In this document: positions 51,505-60,025 of the stretch, in pieces | How positions within the stretch are numbered: the stretch's first letter is position 1 | Layout: every line of letters starts with the position of its first letter | NCBI GenBank assembly: GCA_014650415.1 | Contig: BMUX01000002.1 | Location: 558,001 to 622,000, forward strand | Reading direction: 5' to 3' | Length of the DNA: 64,000 nucleotides | Origin: Streptomyces spiroverticillatus | GTDB lineage: Bacteria > Actinomycetota > Actinomycetes > Streptomycetales > Streptomycetaceae | Translations under genes and position numbers: made by a program | Notes under the pieces: generated by a model | The model's input: only the letters and a program-made list of their open reading frames with translations | Database searches by the model: none | Told to the model about the DNA's origin: nothing

Positions 51505-53448
51505 TCACGGCCGTGAACGCGGTGCGCGGACGATGGTGAAGACGGTGCGGAGGAGGACGGCGGCCGAGAGGGCGAGGACGTGGAAGCCGGCCAGGGCGTA
51601 GAGGCTCAGGTCCTTGCCGATCGTCGGGCCGCCTTGCAGGGAGAGGAGCTGGAGGCCGGCCACGCCGAGGAAGATGCCGACGGCGGCGAGGACGACGCGG
51701 CCGACGAGGTCGCCGAGGAAGCGGCGGTCGCGGGGGTCGGCTAGCAGGCGGACGTTCATGCCGAGGCGGCCCTCGGCGAGCTGGCCGGTGATGCGGTCCA
51801 GGCGGCGGGGCAGGCGGCGCAGGGCGGGGAGGAGGGCGACGAGTTCCTCCTGGGCGGTGTCGCGGAGGCTGCGCGGGGCGAGGCGGTCGCGGAAGCGGTC
51901 GGTGGCGTACGTACGGGACGCGGCCAGCATGTCGAAGCCGGGCGAGAGGCGGACCAGGGTGCCTTCGAGGGTGGCCAGGGCCCGGAAGACGGCGGCCATT
52001 TCGGCGGGGACGGCGAGGCGGAAGTCGGCGACCAGGCGGAAGAGTTCGGTGAACATGGCGACGTCGGGGGTGGAGCCGTGGCCGAGGTGGCGGGCGCTGA
52101 AGCGGCCGAGGGCCCGTTGGAGCTGGGTTTCGTCGACGTCCTCGGGGCGGTCGGTGACGTCCAGGAGGGCGTCGGCGAGTGCGGCCGGGTCGCCGCTCTC
52201 GACGGCGAGGAAGAGTCCGGCCATGGAGTCGCGGAGGGCGGGGTCGAGGCGGCCGACGGAGCCGAAGTCCAGGAGGGCGGGGCTGCCGTCGTGCTGGAGC
52301 AGGATGTTGCCCGGGTGCGGGTCGGCGTGGAAGACGCCGTCGAGCATGATCTGGTTCAGCAGGGCGTGGAGGAGGGTGTGGGCGAGGGCGGTGCCGTGGG
52401 CGGCGTCGTCGGGGACGGCCTGGCCGAGCGGGGTGCCGTCGATGCGGCTCATCACGAGGACGCGTTCGCTGCTGAGGGTGTGGTGGAGGACGGGGACGGT
52501 GATGGCCTCGGTGTCGCCGCGGGCGACGGCGGCCGCGCGGACGGCGGTCATGTTGCGGGCCTCGACGCGGAAGTCGAGCTCTTCGCGCAGGGCGACGGCG
52601 AAGCCCCTGGCCAGGGCGGGCAGGCCCAGGCTGCGGCCCCAGTCGGTGCGTTCGTGCAGGGTGGCGGCGAGGCGGTTCACGATGTCGAGGTCGCGTTCGA
52701 CGAGCCGGAGGATGCCGGGCCGCTGGACCTTGACGATCGCCGGGCTGCCGTCGAGGAGCACGGCGGCGTGCACCTGGGCGATGGAGGCGGCGGCGAGCGG
52801 TTTGCGCTCGAACTCGGCGAAGACCTCGGTGACCGGTGCGCCGAGGGCTGCGGTGAGGGTGGCCTCGACCTCCTCCCAGGGGGCGGGCGGCACCTGGTCC
52901 TGGAGGCGGCTCAGCTCGGTGACGTACGCCTCCGGGAGCAGGTCGCGGCGGGTCGACATCAGCTGGCCGAGCTTCACGAAGGTGGTGCCGCCCGCCTGGA
53001 GGGCCTGCCGCAGCTCGGCGGCGAGGAGTTCGTCGCGTACGTCGCTGGGGTGGCGGCGGCCGCGGAGGTACGGGCCGAGGCCGTGCCGGGTGGCGATGCG
53101 GACGACGCCGGAGTAGCGGCGGGCGCGGGCGATGCGGGCGCGCAGGGACTGGAGGCGGGTGAGGGGGCGCAGGCCGGTCGGGAGGAGGAGGTCGAGGACG
53201 ACGAGCGTGGTCATCGAGACGAACAGCCCGATGAGGACCATGAGGGAGAGGAGGAGGGGCTGGGGCTCCCGCTGGGTGCTCAGCCCCGGGGAGACGAGAA
53301 CGCCGGATATCGCCACGCCGGCGACTCCCGCGACGACGACGCGGATGCGGCCGGCGTGGATGTCGAGGAGGCGGCGGGCGAGGAGGGCGGGGGCGACGAG
53401 GATGAGGAGGGTGGAGGCGAGGGCGATCAGGAGGCCGAGGAGGAACAT
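51505..53448 (-). CDS. ABC1/UbiB-family atypical kinase, membrane-anchored
   Basis: A 647-residue protein. Two N-terminal hydrophobic regions (FLLGLLIALASTLLILVAPALLA, then VVVAGVAGVAISGVLV and LLLSLMVLIGLFVSM) precede the UbiB kinase-like domain. Its family markers are TTFVKLGQLMSTRRDLLP (KxGQ), AIVKVQRPG (ATP Lys), GVFHADPHPGNILL and ALLDFGSVGRL. Two more membrane helices close the C terminus. UbiB relatives support quinone or lipid homeostasis. ATG 53448 follows GAGGAG on the coding strand. A longer reading would run through the repeat at 53497. Confidence 0.9.
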   Translation of the reverse strand: MFLLGLLIALASTLLILVAPALLARRLLDIHAGRIRVVVAGVAGVAISGVLVSPGLSTQREPQPLLLSLMVLIGLFVSMTTLVVLDLLLPTGLRPLTRLQSLRARIARARRYSGVVRIATRHGLGPYLRGRRHPSDVRDELLAAELRQALQAGGTTFVKLGQLMSTRRDLLPEAYVTELSRLQDQVPPAPWEEVEATLTAALGAPVTEVFAEFERKPLAAASIAQVHAAVLLDGSPAIVKVQRPGILRLVERDLDIVNRLAATLHERTDWGRSLGLPALARGFAVALREELDFRVEARNMTAVRAAAVARGDTEAITVPVLHHTLSSERVLVMSRIDGTPLGQAVPDDAAHGTALAHTLLHALLNQIMLDGVFHADPHPGNILLQHDGSPALLDFGSVGRLDPALRDSMAGLFLAVESGDPAALADALLDVTDRPEDVDETQLQRALGRFSARHLGHGSTPDVAMFTELFRLVADFRLAVPAEMAAVFRALATLEGTLVRLSPGFDMLAASRTYATDRFRDRLAPRSLRDTAQEELVALLPALRRLPRRLDRITGQLAEGRLGMNVRLLADPRDRRFLGDLVGRVVLAAVGIFLGVAGLQLLSLQGGPTIGKDLSLYALAGFHVLALSAAVLLRTVFTIVRAPRSRP

Positions 53449-53496
53449 GGGGGAATTGTGCGGCAAGTGGCTTGAGGGGGTGGGTAGTTGGGCCCT

Positions 53497-53710
53497 CGGG
53501 GCTGCGCGCATCCGGTGTCGCGGGGTGCGGGCGGGGCGGCACCCGGGTGGGCCGGGAGCGGGAGGGGCCGCCCCCTTGCCCGCCCGTCCCGCCCCCGGGG
53601 GGCGGCCCCGCCGCCCAAGGGGACGGCGGGGGGAAGGGGCTCCGTCCAAGGGGGCTCGGCGGAAAGGCCCTGCCACCCAAGGGGGCGAGGGGGGAAGGGG
53701 AAGGGCCGGT
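53497..53710. repeat. GC-rich dispersed repeat, copy A4
   Basis: GGGGCTGCGCGCATCCGG, GGGTGCGGGCGGGGCGGC, CCGCCCCCTTGCCCGCCCG, CCCGCCCCCGGGGGGCGGCC and CCCGCCGCCCAAGGGGAC, followed by CCAAGGGGGCTCGG and CCCAAGGGGGCGAGG modules. It fills the 326-bp gap between divergent UbiB and the small exported protein gene, so promoters of both must lie at its edges. Confidence 0.85.
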
Positions 53711-53774
53711 TGGAAGTGGTCAGGTGCGGGGGAAACGGGGACGCCGGGGCGAGGGGCGGTTAGCATCTCGGGCC

Positions 53775-54158
53775 ATGGGGGCAGCGCGGCACACCCGCAT
53801 CACGAGCACCGCGCGTCACGCGTGGCGCGGCGTGGCCCTGCTGTGCGCCGCCACCGCCCTGCTGGGCGCCCTGCTCGCATGCCTGAGCCCCACCGGGGCC
53901 GGCGGTGAAGGCGTTGGCCCGCACCGCGAGAGCCCTGCGGCCACTGCGTACAACTGCCCCTACGACGACAGCGGTTGCGGCGCGTTCCCGCACCTCGCGC
54001 CCGCCGTCCTGACCGCCCCGCCCCAGGACTCCGCCCCCGGCACCGCCGTGCTCGTCGTGCGGCACGCGCGCGGTGACGAGAGGCCGAGGGTGCGGCGGGC
54101 GGTCGAGGTGCGGGCCCGGGCGCCGGGGGCGCATGTGCTGGGAGTGCTGCGGAGGTAG
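53775..54158 (+). CDS. Small exported or membrane-anchored protein
   Basis: A 127-residue protein. A basic N terminus and hydrophobic helix (GVALLCAATALLGALLACLS) form an export signal, possibly a lipobox (LLAC). The rest includes YNCPYDDSGCGAFPHLAPAV with two Cys, then a basic Arg-rich C terminus. No family recognised. The start ATG 53775 has a G-rich upstream sequence but no good Shine-Dalgarno. It precedes the DUF3105 and DUF305 genes on the same strand by 68 bp, so may belong to that exported group. Confidence 0.65.
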   Translation: MGAARHTRITSTARHAWRGVALLCAATALLGALLACLSPTGAGGEGVGPHRESPAATAYNCPYDDSGCGAFPHLAPAVLTAPPQDSAPGTAVLVVRHARGDERPRVRRAVEVRARAPGAHVLGVLRR

Positions 54159-54226
54159 GAGGGGTCCGTTTCCGGACGAGGTTCCTCCGTACACCCAACT
54201 CCCGGTACAGACAAGGAAGTCCAGCC

Positions 54227-54928
54227 GTGGTGACCACCTCCAAGTCCAGTTCAGGTTCCAACTCCGCCTCCCGCAAGGCCCGAATAGAGCAGATGCGGCG
54301 CGCCGAGAAGGCCCGCGACCGCCGCAACAAGATCATCGCGTTCGGTGTCGGCGGCGCCGTCCTCGCCGGCGTGATCGGCTTCGGGGTGTACGTCTTCACC
54401 AAGGAGTCCGACAAGAAGGAGGCCCAGGTCGCGGCGGCGAACGCCCCGATCAAGGGCGAGAAGGTCTGGGACGCGAAGAAGCTGGGCCGCACGCACGTGG
54501 CCAAGGAGGTCACGTACCCGGTGACCCCGCCGGTGGGCGGCGACCACCACCAGGCGTGGATGAACTGCCAGGGCGACGTCTACACCAAGCCCGTCCCCGA
54601 CAAACACGCCGTGCACTCGCTGGAGCACGGCGCGGTCTGGGTGACGTACAACGACAAGGCCCCCAAGGGGGATGTCGAGAAGCTCGCCGCGAAGGTCAAG
54701 AAGACGCAGTACTCGCTGATGAGCCCGGTGCAGTCGCAGTCCGGGGCGATCATGCTGAGCGCGTGGGGCAAGCAGGTGACGGTCGACGGGGCGGACGACC
54801 CGCGTGTGAACCAGTTCTTCACCCGGTACGTGATGGGCAAGCAGACCCCGGAGCCGGGCGCGGCGTGCTCGAGCGGCGTGACGCTGGACGACGCGGGGAA
54901 GCCGGTGCTGGGCGGGGGCATGCAGTAG
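54227..54928 (+). CDS. DUF3105 family membrane-anchored protein
   Basis: A 233-residue protein with a charged cytoplasmic N terminus (RKARIEQMRRAEKARDRRNK), one hydrophobic helix (IIAFGVGGAVLAGVIGFGVYVF) and an extracytoplasmic DUF3105 domain: PPVGGDHHQAWMNCQGDVYT and HAVHSLEHGAVWVTYN. The His cluster (GDHHQ, HSLEHG) with Cys suggests metal binding. Start GTG 54227. It is coupled to the DUF305 gene, whose GTG overlaps its TAG stop (TAGTG). DUF3105/DUF305 pairs are common in actinobacteria; function uncertain. Confidence 0.9.
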   Translation: MVTTSKSSSGSNSASRKARIEQMRRAEKARDRRNKIIAFGVGGAVLAGVIGFGVYVFTKESDKKEAQVAAANAPIKGEKVWDAKKLGRTHVAKEVTYPVTPPVGGDHHQAWMNCQGDVYTKPVPDKHAVHSLEHGAVWVTYNDKAPKGDVEKLAAKVKKTQYSLMSPVQSQSGAIMLSAWGKQVTVDGADDPRVNQFFTRYVMGKQTPEPGAACSSGVTLDDAGKPVLGGGMQ

Positions 54929-55614
54929 TGGGCCGTGCCATGAGTCGTACGTGGTGGCAGGCGATCGGCGCGGTGGCGTTCGCGCTCGCGGTGGTGGCCG
55001 GGACGGTGACGGTGACCCGGGCGGCGATGACGTCCTCGCCGCCCGCCCAGGCGCCCGCCGCGTCCGACGAGGGCGGTCCCGGGGTGCCCGGCGGTCCTCG
55101 GGGGGACTCGGCGGACGCCGGGTTCGCCCGGGACATGGCGGCGCACCACCAGCAGGCGGTGGAGATGTCGTTCCTGGTCAGGGACCGGACGAAGGACGCG
55201 GACGTACGGCGTCTCGCGTACGACATCGCCAACACCCAGGCGAACCAGCGGGGCATGATGCTGGGCTGGCTGGACCTGTGGGGGCTGCCGAAGACGGGCA
55301 TCGCGCCGATGGCCTGGATGGGCGGTTCCGGCCCCTCCGGTCACTCCGGTCACGCGCAGGGGCCGGAGGGCCTCATGCCGGGCATGGCCACCCGGGCGCA
55401 GCTCGCCGACCTGGGCAAGGCGTCGGGCCGGGACGCCGAGGTGCGTTACCTGCGTCTGATGACCGCACACCACAAGGGCGGGGTGGAGATGGCGCGGGGG
55501 TGCGTGCGGCTGTGCACGGTGAAGGTGGAGAAGGAGCTGGCGCAGGGGATGGTGGACGCGCAGCAGGCGGAGGTGGAGCTGATGGAGGGGATGCTGAGGG
55601 AGCGGGGGCAATAG
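54928..55614 (+). CDS. DUF305 family exported protein
   Basis: A 228-residue protein with an N-terminal hydrophobic anchor (AIGAVAFALAVVAGTVTVTRAA) and a four-helix DUF305 domain with two halves: FARDMAAHHQQAVEMSFLVR and RLMTAHHKGGVEMARGCV. The repeated HHxxxxEM pattern gives paired His-His/Met sites of the kind linked to copper. A His/Gly loop (GPSGHSGHAQG) lies between the halves. The start is GTG 54928, overlapping the previous stop, with GGGGG upstream; ATG 54940 is an alternative. It probably handles metal at the cell surface with the neighbouring multicopper oxidase. Confidence 0.9.
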   Translation: MGRAMSRTWWQAIGAVAFALAVVAGTVTVTRAAMTSSPPAQAPAASDEGGPGVPGGPRGDSADAGFARDMAAHHQQAVEMSFLVRDRTKDADVRRLAYDIANTQANQRGMMLGWLDLWGLPKTGIAPMAWMGGSGPSGHSGHAQGPEGLMPGMATRAQLADLGKASGRDAEVRYLRLMTAHHKGGVEMARGCVRLCTVKVEKELAQGMVDAQQAEVELMEGMLRERGQ

Positions 55615-55623
55615 CCAGGGGCG

Positions 55624-56040
55624 TCAGCTCCAGGTGATGGTGGGTGGCCGTACCGCCGCGCACAGCGGCATCCCCTTGGCGTCCGTCAGGGAGATCCGGC
55701 CCTCCGCCCGGCCCCGGGCGAGGAGTTCCGCCGGGATCTCCGCGCAGAAGATCTTGGCGCGGCGGAACATCTCGAAGGTGCCGTCCGGGGCGACCTCGCC
55801 CCAGGTCAGGTAGAGGAACCGCTCCCCGGGGCGGCCGTGGACGTACGGTCCGCGGAAGTCCGGGCCGGGGAGGACGTCCAGGGTGAGGTCCCAGACGGCC
55901 TCCGGTGCGTCCCCCCGGACCGGCCCCTCGGGGTCCTTCTTGCGCTGCACGGCCACGTGGACATTCCGGAACTCGCCGCAGTCCCGGCCCGGCAGGTCGT
56001 GGCCGACGAGTCTCAGCTTCAGCTCGGTCTTGTCCGTCAT
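55624..56040 (-). CDS. DUF5990 family protein
   Basis: A 138-residue soluble cytoplasmic protein: ELKLRLVGHDLPGRDCGEFR, VHVAVQRKKDP, FRGPYVHGRPGERFLYLTWG and FRRAKIFCAEIP match the small actinobacterial DUF5990 family. No catalytic motif is visible and the function is unknown. ATG 56040 is 7 bp after the stop of the hydrolase gene on the same strand, so it is the third gene of a DUF998-hydrolase-DUF5990 run. Convergent with DUF305. Confidence 0.8.
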   Translation of the reverse strand: MTDKTELKLRLVGHDLPGRDCGEFRNVHVAVQRKKDPEGPVRGDAPEAVWDLTLDVLPGPDFRGPYVHGRPGERFLYLTWGEVAPDGTFEMFRRAKIFCAEIPAELLARGRAEGRISLTDAKGMPLCAAVRPPTITWS

Positions 56041-56047
56041 GGCTTCA

Positions 56048-56911
56048 TCACAGCACGGGGTTCTGACAACGGACCGCCTCCGCGACCCGTTCGGGGCGGT
56101 CCAGCATCAGCAGGTGTCCCGCGCCGGGGACGATCTCGAAGCGTGCGGCCAGCGTGTCGGCCAGGTCGCGCTGGAGGTCGAGCCAGTGCAGGGCGGAGAG
56201 CGTCGGGTGGCCGTCGTAGGCGGCGAGCACGGTCACCGGGAGGGAGGCGGGGAGGGGGTGTGTGGTGCGCAGGGCGAGGAGTTCGGCGGCGACCGCCCGG
56301 TAGGAGCTGTTCTCCAGCAGGGTGCCGCGCAGTACGCGCGCGGTGCGGTAGGTGCGGCGGACCAGCGGGGTGGGGGCGGGGTCGTGGGCGTGCCGGGCGC
56401 GTGAGGCCCGTACGACCGCGCGCCGCACGGCAGGACCGAGCAGTGCGGGCAGTCCGGCCGCGGCCAGCGCCGTGCCGAGCGCGCGCGTCGCCCCGGTCCG
56501 CAGGGCGGGAGCTGCGGGCACGCGCGCGCTCGGCTCGGCGCTGGAGTCCACCAGGACGACACCGGCCGCCCGCTCCGGGTGCAGCCGCGCGAACGCCTCC
56601 GCGTGGAATCCGGCGATGGAGTGCCCGACGACAGTGACGGGGTTACGGAGTTCCAGCGCGTCCAGCAGCGCCACGATCCGGTGCGCCTCCCCCGCCGCCG
56701 TCGGCGGCACCGGTGCCGGGCCCGACAGCCCGTGTCCGGGCCGGTCGAAGCGCACCACCGTGCGGTGCGGCGTGAGCAGCGGCACGACGGGTTCCCAGTC
56801 GTACCAGCTCATCGCGAGCCCCGCACTCAGTACGCACACCGGGCCGCTGCCCTCCACCAGCACATGGTGGGGCACCCCCGCGATCCGCACGAACTCTCCC
56901 TCGACCGTCAT
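56048..56911 (-). CDS. Alpha/beta hydrolase
   Basis: A 287-residue alpha/beta-fold hydrolase. The oxyanion-region motif is VCVLSAGLAMSWYDWEPVVP, the strand VVRFDRPGHGLS, and the nucleophile elbow VVGHSIAGFHAEAFA (GHSIAG). The C-terminal catalytic His is in PGAGHLLMLDRPERV. It is a generic esterase or lyase-type enzyme with unknown substrate. The ATG at 56911 overlaps the DUF998 stop as ATGA, a sign of translational coupling. No signal peptide. Confidence 0.9.
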   Translation of the reverse strand: MTVEGEFVRIAGVPHHVLVEGSGPVCVLSAGLAMSWYDWEPVVPLLTPHRTVVRFDRPGHGLSGPAPVPPTAAGEAHRIVALLDALELRNPVTVVGHSIAGFHAEAFARLHPERAAGVVLVDSSAEPSARVPAAPALRTGATRALGTALAAAGLPALLGPAVRRAVVRASRARHAHDPAPTPLVRRTYRTARVLRGTLLENSSYRAVAAELLALRTTHPLPASLPVTVLAAYDGHPTLSALHWLDLQRDLADTLAARFEIVPGAGHLLMLDRPERVAEAVRCQNPVL

Positions 56912-57654
56912 GGGGACAGCTTCTCGCGCCGCACCGAGTACGCGAGAACCGCCAGCCAGATCGCCACCAGCAGCACCTGGAGCCGCTGCCCGGCACCCAG
57001 CGCCCAGGTGCCCCGGCCGGCCTGGAAGAGGGCGACGGAGGTCAACGTCCAGGCGGTCGCGGCCAGGACGAGTCCGGCCAGCAGCGGTCCGCTTCGCAGC
57101 AGTGGTGTCCAGTGCCGGTACCTGCGGGCGGCAACGGTGAGCGCGACGACGCCGGAGAGCGCGCCCAGCATCGCCAGGCTGCTGCTCCAGGCGTGCGCCG
57201 CGTGGGTGGCGGGGACGAGCCCAGCGGTCTCGCGCGCGGCGCACTCCGGGTCGATGGTCGGCGCGCAGCTCAGCGGCAGCCGGGAGTCGGCGACGGTGGC
57301 CGCGCCGAAGAGGGCGAGGCCCGCCCAGCCGGTGACGAGCCAGGGGCGGCGCGGAGTGCGCAGCAGGGCCCAGAGCGCGCCGAGGAACAGGAGCGTGCCG
57401 GCCACCAGGTCGGTGGCGCGGAAGAGGCCGCCCAACGGCTGGTCGGCGGCGGCCAGTTCGCTGACGTACGTGTTGATGGGGTTCAGGCCCGTCCACACGA
57501 GGACCTCGACCACCCACGCGGTGTACGCGGCCGCGCCGAGGCCGAGGAGGAGCGAGACGGGGCGGGAGGAGTCGGAGGGCGGGGGCGTGGAGCCGGAGGG
57601 GACGGGGGTGGGGTCGGGAAGCGGGGGCGCAGAGTTGACGTCGAATCTGGACAT
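56908..57654 (-). CDS. DUF998 family membrane protein
   Basis: A 248-residue integral membrane protein with a Pro/Ser-rich N terminus and about six hydrophobic segments. NPINTYVSELAAADQPLGGLFRATD after the first helix is characteristic of DUF998. A luminal-type loop with two Cys (LSCAPTIDPECAARE) follows the third helix. Function unknown. The ATG at 57654 has no ribosome-binding site and lies in an AT-rich spot (GAATTAGCATCTATCCCACT on the coding strand), which may be its promoter. Coupled to the hydrolase gene by a 4-nt overlap. Confidence 0.85.
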   Translation of the reverse strand: MSRFDVNSAPPLPDPTPVPSGSTPPPSDSSRPVSLLLGLGAAAYTAWVVEVLVWTGLNPINTYVSELAAADQPLGGLFRATDLVAGTLLFLGALWALLRTPRRPWLVTGWAGLALFGAATVADSRLPLSCAPTIDPECAARETAGLVPATHAAHAWSSSLAMLGALSGVVALTVAARRYRHWTPLLRSGPLLAGLVLAATAWTLTSVALFQAGRGTWALGAGQRLQVLLVAIWLAVLAYSVRREKLSP

Positions 57655-57726
57655 AGTGGGATAGATGCTAATTCGTGGGGCCACCCTCCTCCGGGACGCA
57701 TACCCGGCAGGGGTAAGGTGCGGGGC

Positions 57727-58173
57727 ATGACGGCGAGGCGCGGACGAGGCACGTGGGGCGGGCGGCTGCTGCTGCTCACCGCGCTCCTGTTCGGCATCGT
57801 CACGATGCACACGCTGGGGCACCCGGCCCAGGAGCACGAGGACACGGCCTCCGTGACGGTGTCTCACCAGGAGGCTCCCGCACCCCCGCACGCGGCCCAC
57901 CGCAAAGAGGCGCCGGCGAGCACCCTTGCGCCCGCCCTCGCCAGCACCCTTGCGACGACTACCGAGCCCCCCTTGCACGGCATGGACCCCATGTCCGTCT
58001 GCCTCGCCGTGCTCACGGTGTGGAACATCGCGCTCCTGTGCACGCTCGCACTGTCGCGACGGCCGCAAGGGTGGGCCGAACCGGTGCGCGACAGTGGCCT
58101 GTTGCGCTCCCTGTGGCCCCATCCCCCGCCCCTGCGCGTGGCGCTCGCCCGACTGTCGGTCCTGCGGATCTAG
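57727..58173 (+). CDS. DUF6153-like small membrane protein
   Basis: A 148-residue protein with an N-terminal hydrophobic segment (LLLLTALLFGIVTMHTLGHP), a Pro/Ala/His-rich middle with two imperfect ASTLAP/ASTLAT repeats, a second helix (SVCLAVLTVWNIALLCTLAL) and an Arg/Pro-rich end. The MHTLGHP element and HGMDPM before the second helix match small actinobacterial proteins labelled DUF6153, often beside copper genes; I am moderately sure. It lies 101 bp upstream of the multicopper oxidase on the same strand. A copper-related role is inferred from location and Met/His content. Confidence 0.72.
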   Translation: MTARRGRGTWGGRLLLLTALLFGIVTMHTLGHPAQEHEDTASVTVSHQEAPAPPHAAHRKEAPASTLAPALASTLATTTEPPLHGMDPMSVCLAVLTVWNIALLCTLALSRRPQGWAEPVRDSGLLRSLWPHPPPLRVALARLSVLRI

Positions 58174-58274
58174 AAGCGGCCCCCTCCCCCGCTTCCTTCG
58201 TCCGCCGCTCCCGCATGCCCGCACGGCTGCACGGGAGACGGACCCACACCGACAGACACACGAGGTTTTCCGTC

Positions 58275-59867
58275 ATGCGTACGCATCACACGCGCCGTTC
58301 CGTGCTGGGCGCGGGCATCGCCGCCGCCGGTGCCGGTTTCCTGACCGCCTGTTCGTCCGGCGACGCCACCGGGCACGCGGGCCAGAACCACACCACACCC
58401 ACCCCGCCCCGGGGCTACGTCTCCCCGTACGACAAGGAGGTCGCCGCCGCCGAGGCCAAGCGCGGCAACGGCCCCACCCGCAGCGTGAAGCTCACCGCCA
58501 CGCCCGCCCCGCTCGACCTGGGCGGCGGTGTCACCGTGAAGTCCTGGGCGTACGGGGACGCCCTGCCCGGCAAGGAGGTGCGGGTGACGGCGGGCGACAC
58601 CCTCGCGCTCACCCTCGCCAACCACCTCCCCGCCGCCACCTCCCTGCACTGGCACGGTCTCGCCCTGCGCAACGACATGGACGGCGTGCCGGGGCTCACG
58701 CAGAAGGACATCGCACCGGGGGCGGAGTTCACGTACCGCTTCAAGGTGCCGCACCCGGGGACGTACTGGTTCCACCCGCACTCGGGCGTCCAGCAGGACC
58801 GGGGGCTGTACGCGCCGCTGATCGTGGAGGACCCGAAGGAGCCGCTGAAGTACGACCGGGAGTGGGTCGTGGTGCTGGACGACTGGGTGGACGGGGTGGA
58901 GGGCTCCACCCCGGACGCCGTGCTGGCCGAGCTGAGCAAGGGCATGGGCGGCATGGACCACGGAGGCGGCTCAGGCAGGGGTCACGAGGGGCACGGCATG
59001 TCCGCGCCGACGACTCCACCGAAGGGCACCGGTCCCTCCCGCATGATGATGGGCGCCACCAGTGACCTGCTGGGCGCGGACGCGGGCGACGTCGCCTACC
59101 CGCACTACCTCGTCAACGGGCGCGTCCCGGCCGATCCCTCGACGTACCGGGCCAGGCCCGGCGAGCGGATCCGGCTGCGGATCGTCAACGCGGGCGGCGA
59201 CAGTGCCTTCCGCGTCGCGCTCGGCGGGCACCGGATGACGGTGACGCACACCGACGGCTTCCCGGTCGAGCACGCCGAGACGGACGCGCTGCTGCTGGGG
59301 ATGGGCGAGCGGTACGACGTGCTGGTGACCGCGAAGGACGGGGTGTTCCCGCTGACGGCGGTCGCGGAGGGCAAGAAGGCGTCGGGGCTCGCCCTGCTGC
59401 GGACCGGCGGCGGGGCCGCACCCTCCGCCGACGTACGGCCCAAGGAACTGACCGGGAAGCTGGTGACAGCCGATCGGCTGCGGGCGGCCGCGTCGGCGGC
59501 CCTGCCGTCGCGCGCACCGGACCGGACGATCCGGCTCCGGATGACCGGCGGGATGATGAAGTACGACTGGGCCTTCGACGGGAAGCCGTACTCGCCGGAC
59601 CAGCGGCACCCGGTGCGGGCGGGCGAGCGGGTGCGGCTCGACGTCACCAACGCGACGACGATGTGGCACCCGGTGCACCTGCACGGGCACACCTTCGCGC
59701 TGGGGGCCGCAGCGGGAGGCGCCCGCAAGGACACCGCGATCGTGCTGCCGAACGGGCGGCTGACCGTGGACTTCGACGCCGACAATCCGGGCCTGTGGAT
59801 GGTGCACTGCCACAACGTGTACCACGCGGAGGCCGGGATGATGACGGTGCTGGGCTACCGGCGCTGA
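58275..59867 (+). CDS. Tat-exported multicopper oxidase
   Basis: A 530-residue laccase-type oxidase. The signal contains the twin Arg (TRRSVLGAGIAAAGAGFL) and lipobox-like LTAC. All copper-ligand motifs are present: HWHG near residue 128, WFHPHSG near 167, HPVHLHGH near 465 and HCHNVYHAEAGM near 510. These supply the type 1 and trinuclear sites, with Met as probable axial ligand. An insert near residue 235 (MDHGGGSGRGHEGHGM) is His/Met-rich, as in copper-tolerance oxidases. ATG 58275. A 12-bp perfect hairpin follows at 59883. Probably oxidises Cu(I) or phenolics outside the cell. Confidence 0.94.
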   Translation: MRTHHTRRSVLGAGIAAAGAGFLTACSSGDATGHAGQNHTTPTPPRGYVSPYDKEVAAAEAKRGNGPTRSVKLTATPAPLDLGGGVTVKSWAYGDALPGKEVRVTAGDTLALTLANHLPAATSLHWHGLALRNDMDGVPGLTQKDIAPGAEFTYRFKVPHPGTYWFHPHSGVQQDRGLYAPLIVEDPKEPLKYDREWVVVLDDWVDGVEGSTPDAVLAELSKGMGGMDHGGGSGRGHEGHGMSAPTTPPKGTGPSRMMMGATSDLLGADAGDVAYPHYLVNGRVPADPSTYRARPGERIRLRIVNAGGDSAFRVALGGHRMTVTHTDGFPVEHAETDALLLGMGERYDVLVTAKDGVFPLTAVAEGKKASGLALLRTGGGAAPSADVRPKELTGKLVTADRLRAAASAALPSRAPDRTIRLRMTGGMMKYDWAFDGKPYSPDQRHPVRAGERVRLDVTNATTMWHPVHLHGHTFALGAAAGGARKDTAIVLPNGRLTVDFDADNPGLWMVHCHNVYHAEAGMMTVLGYRR

Positions 59868-59882
59868 GCGGGCACGCGTGAC

Positions 59883-59925
59883 GCCGGGGCGGGGCCGCGA
59901 GAGGGCCGAGCGCCCCCGCCCCGGC
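59883..59925 (+). terminator. Multicopper oxidase terminator
   Basis: GCCGGGGCGGGG (59883-59894) pairs perfectly with CCCCGCCCCGGC (59914-59925), 15 bp after the oxidase stop. No T-run follows, as is usual in streptomycetes. Confidence 0.8.
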
Positions 59926-60025
59926 GGTCCAGAAATCCTGTAAGGAAGATGTGAAGGCGCTGTTAGTCTCGACGGACACCCGCGAAGTCGAACTCGCATT
60001 CGCCCTGCCCTCCGAGGACCCGCGC

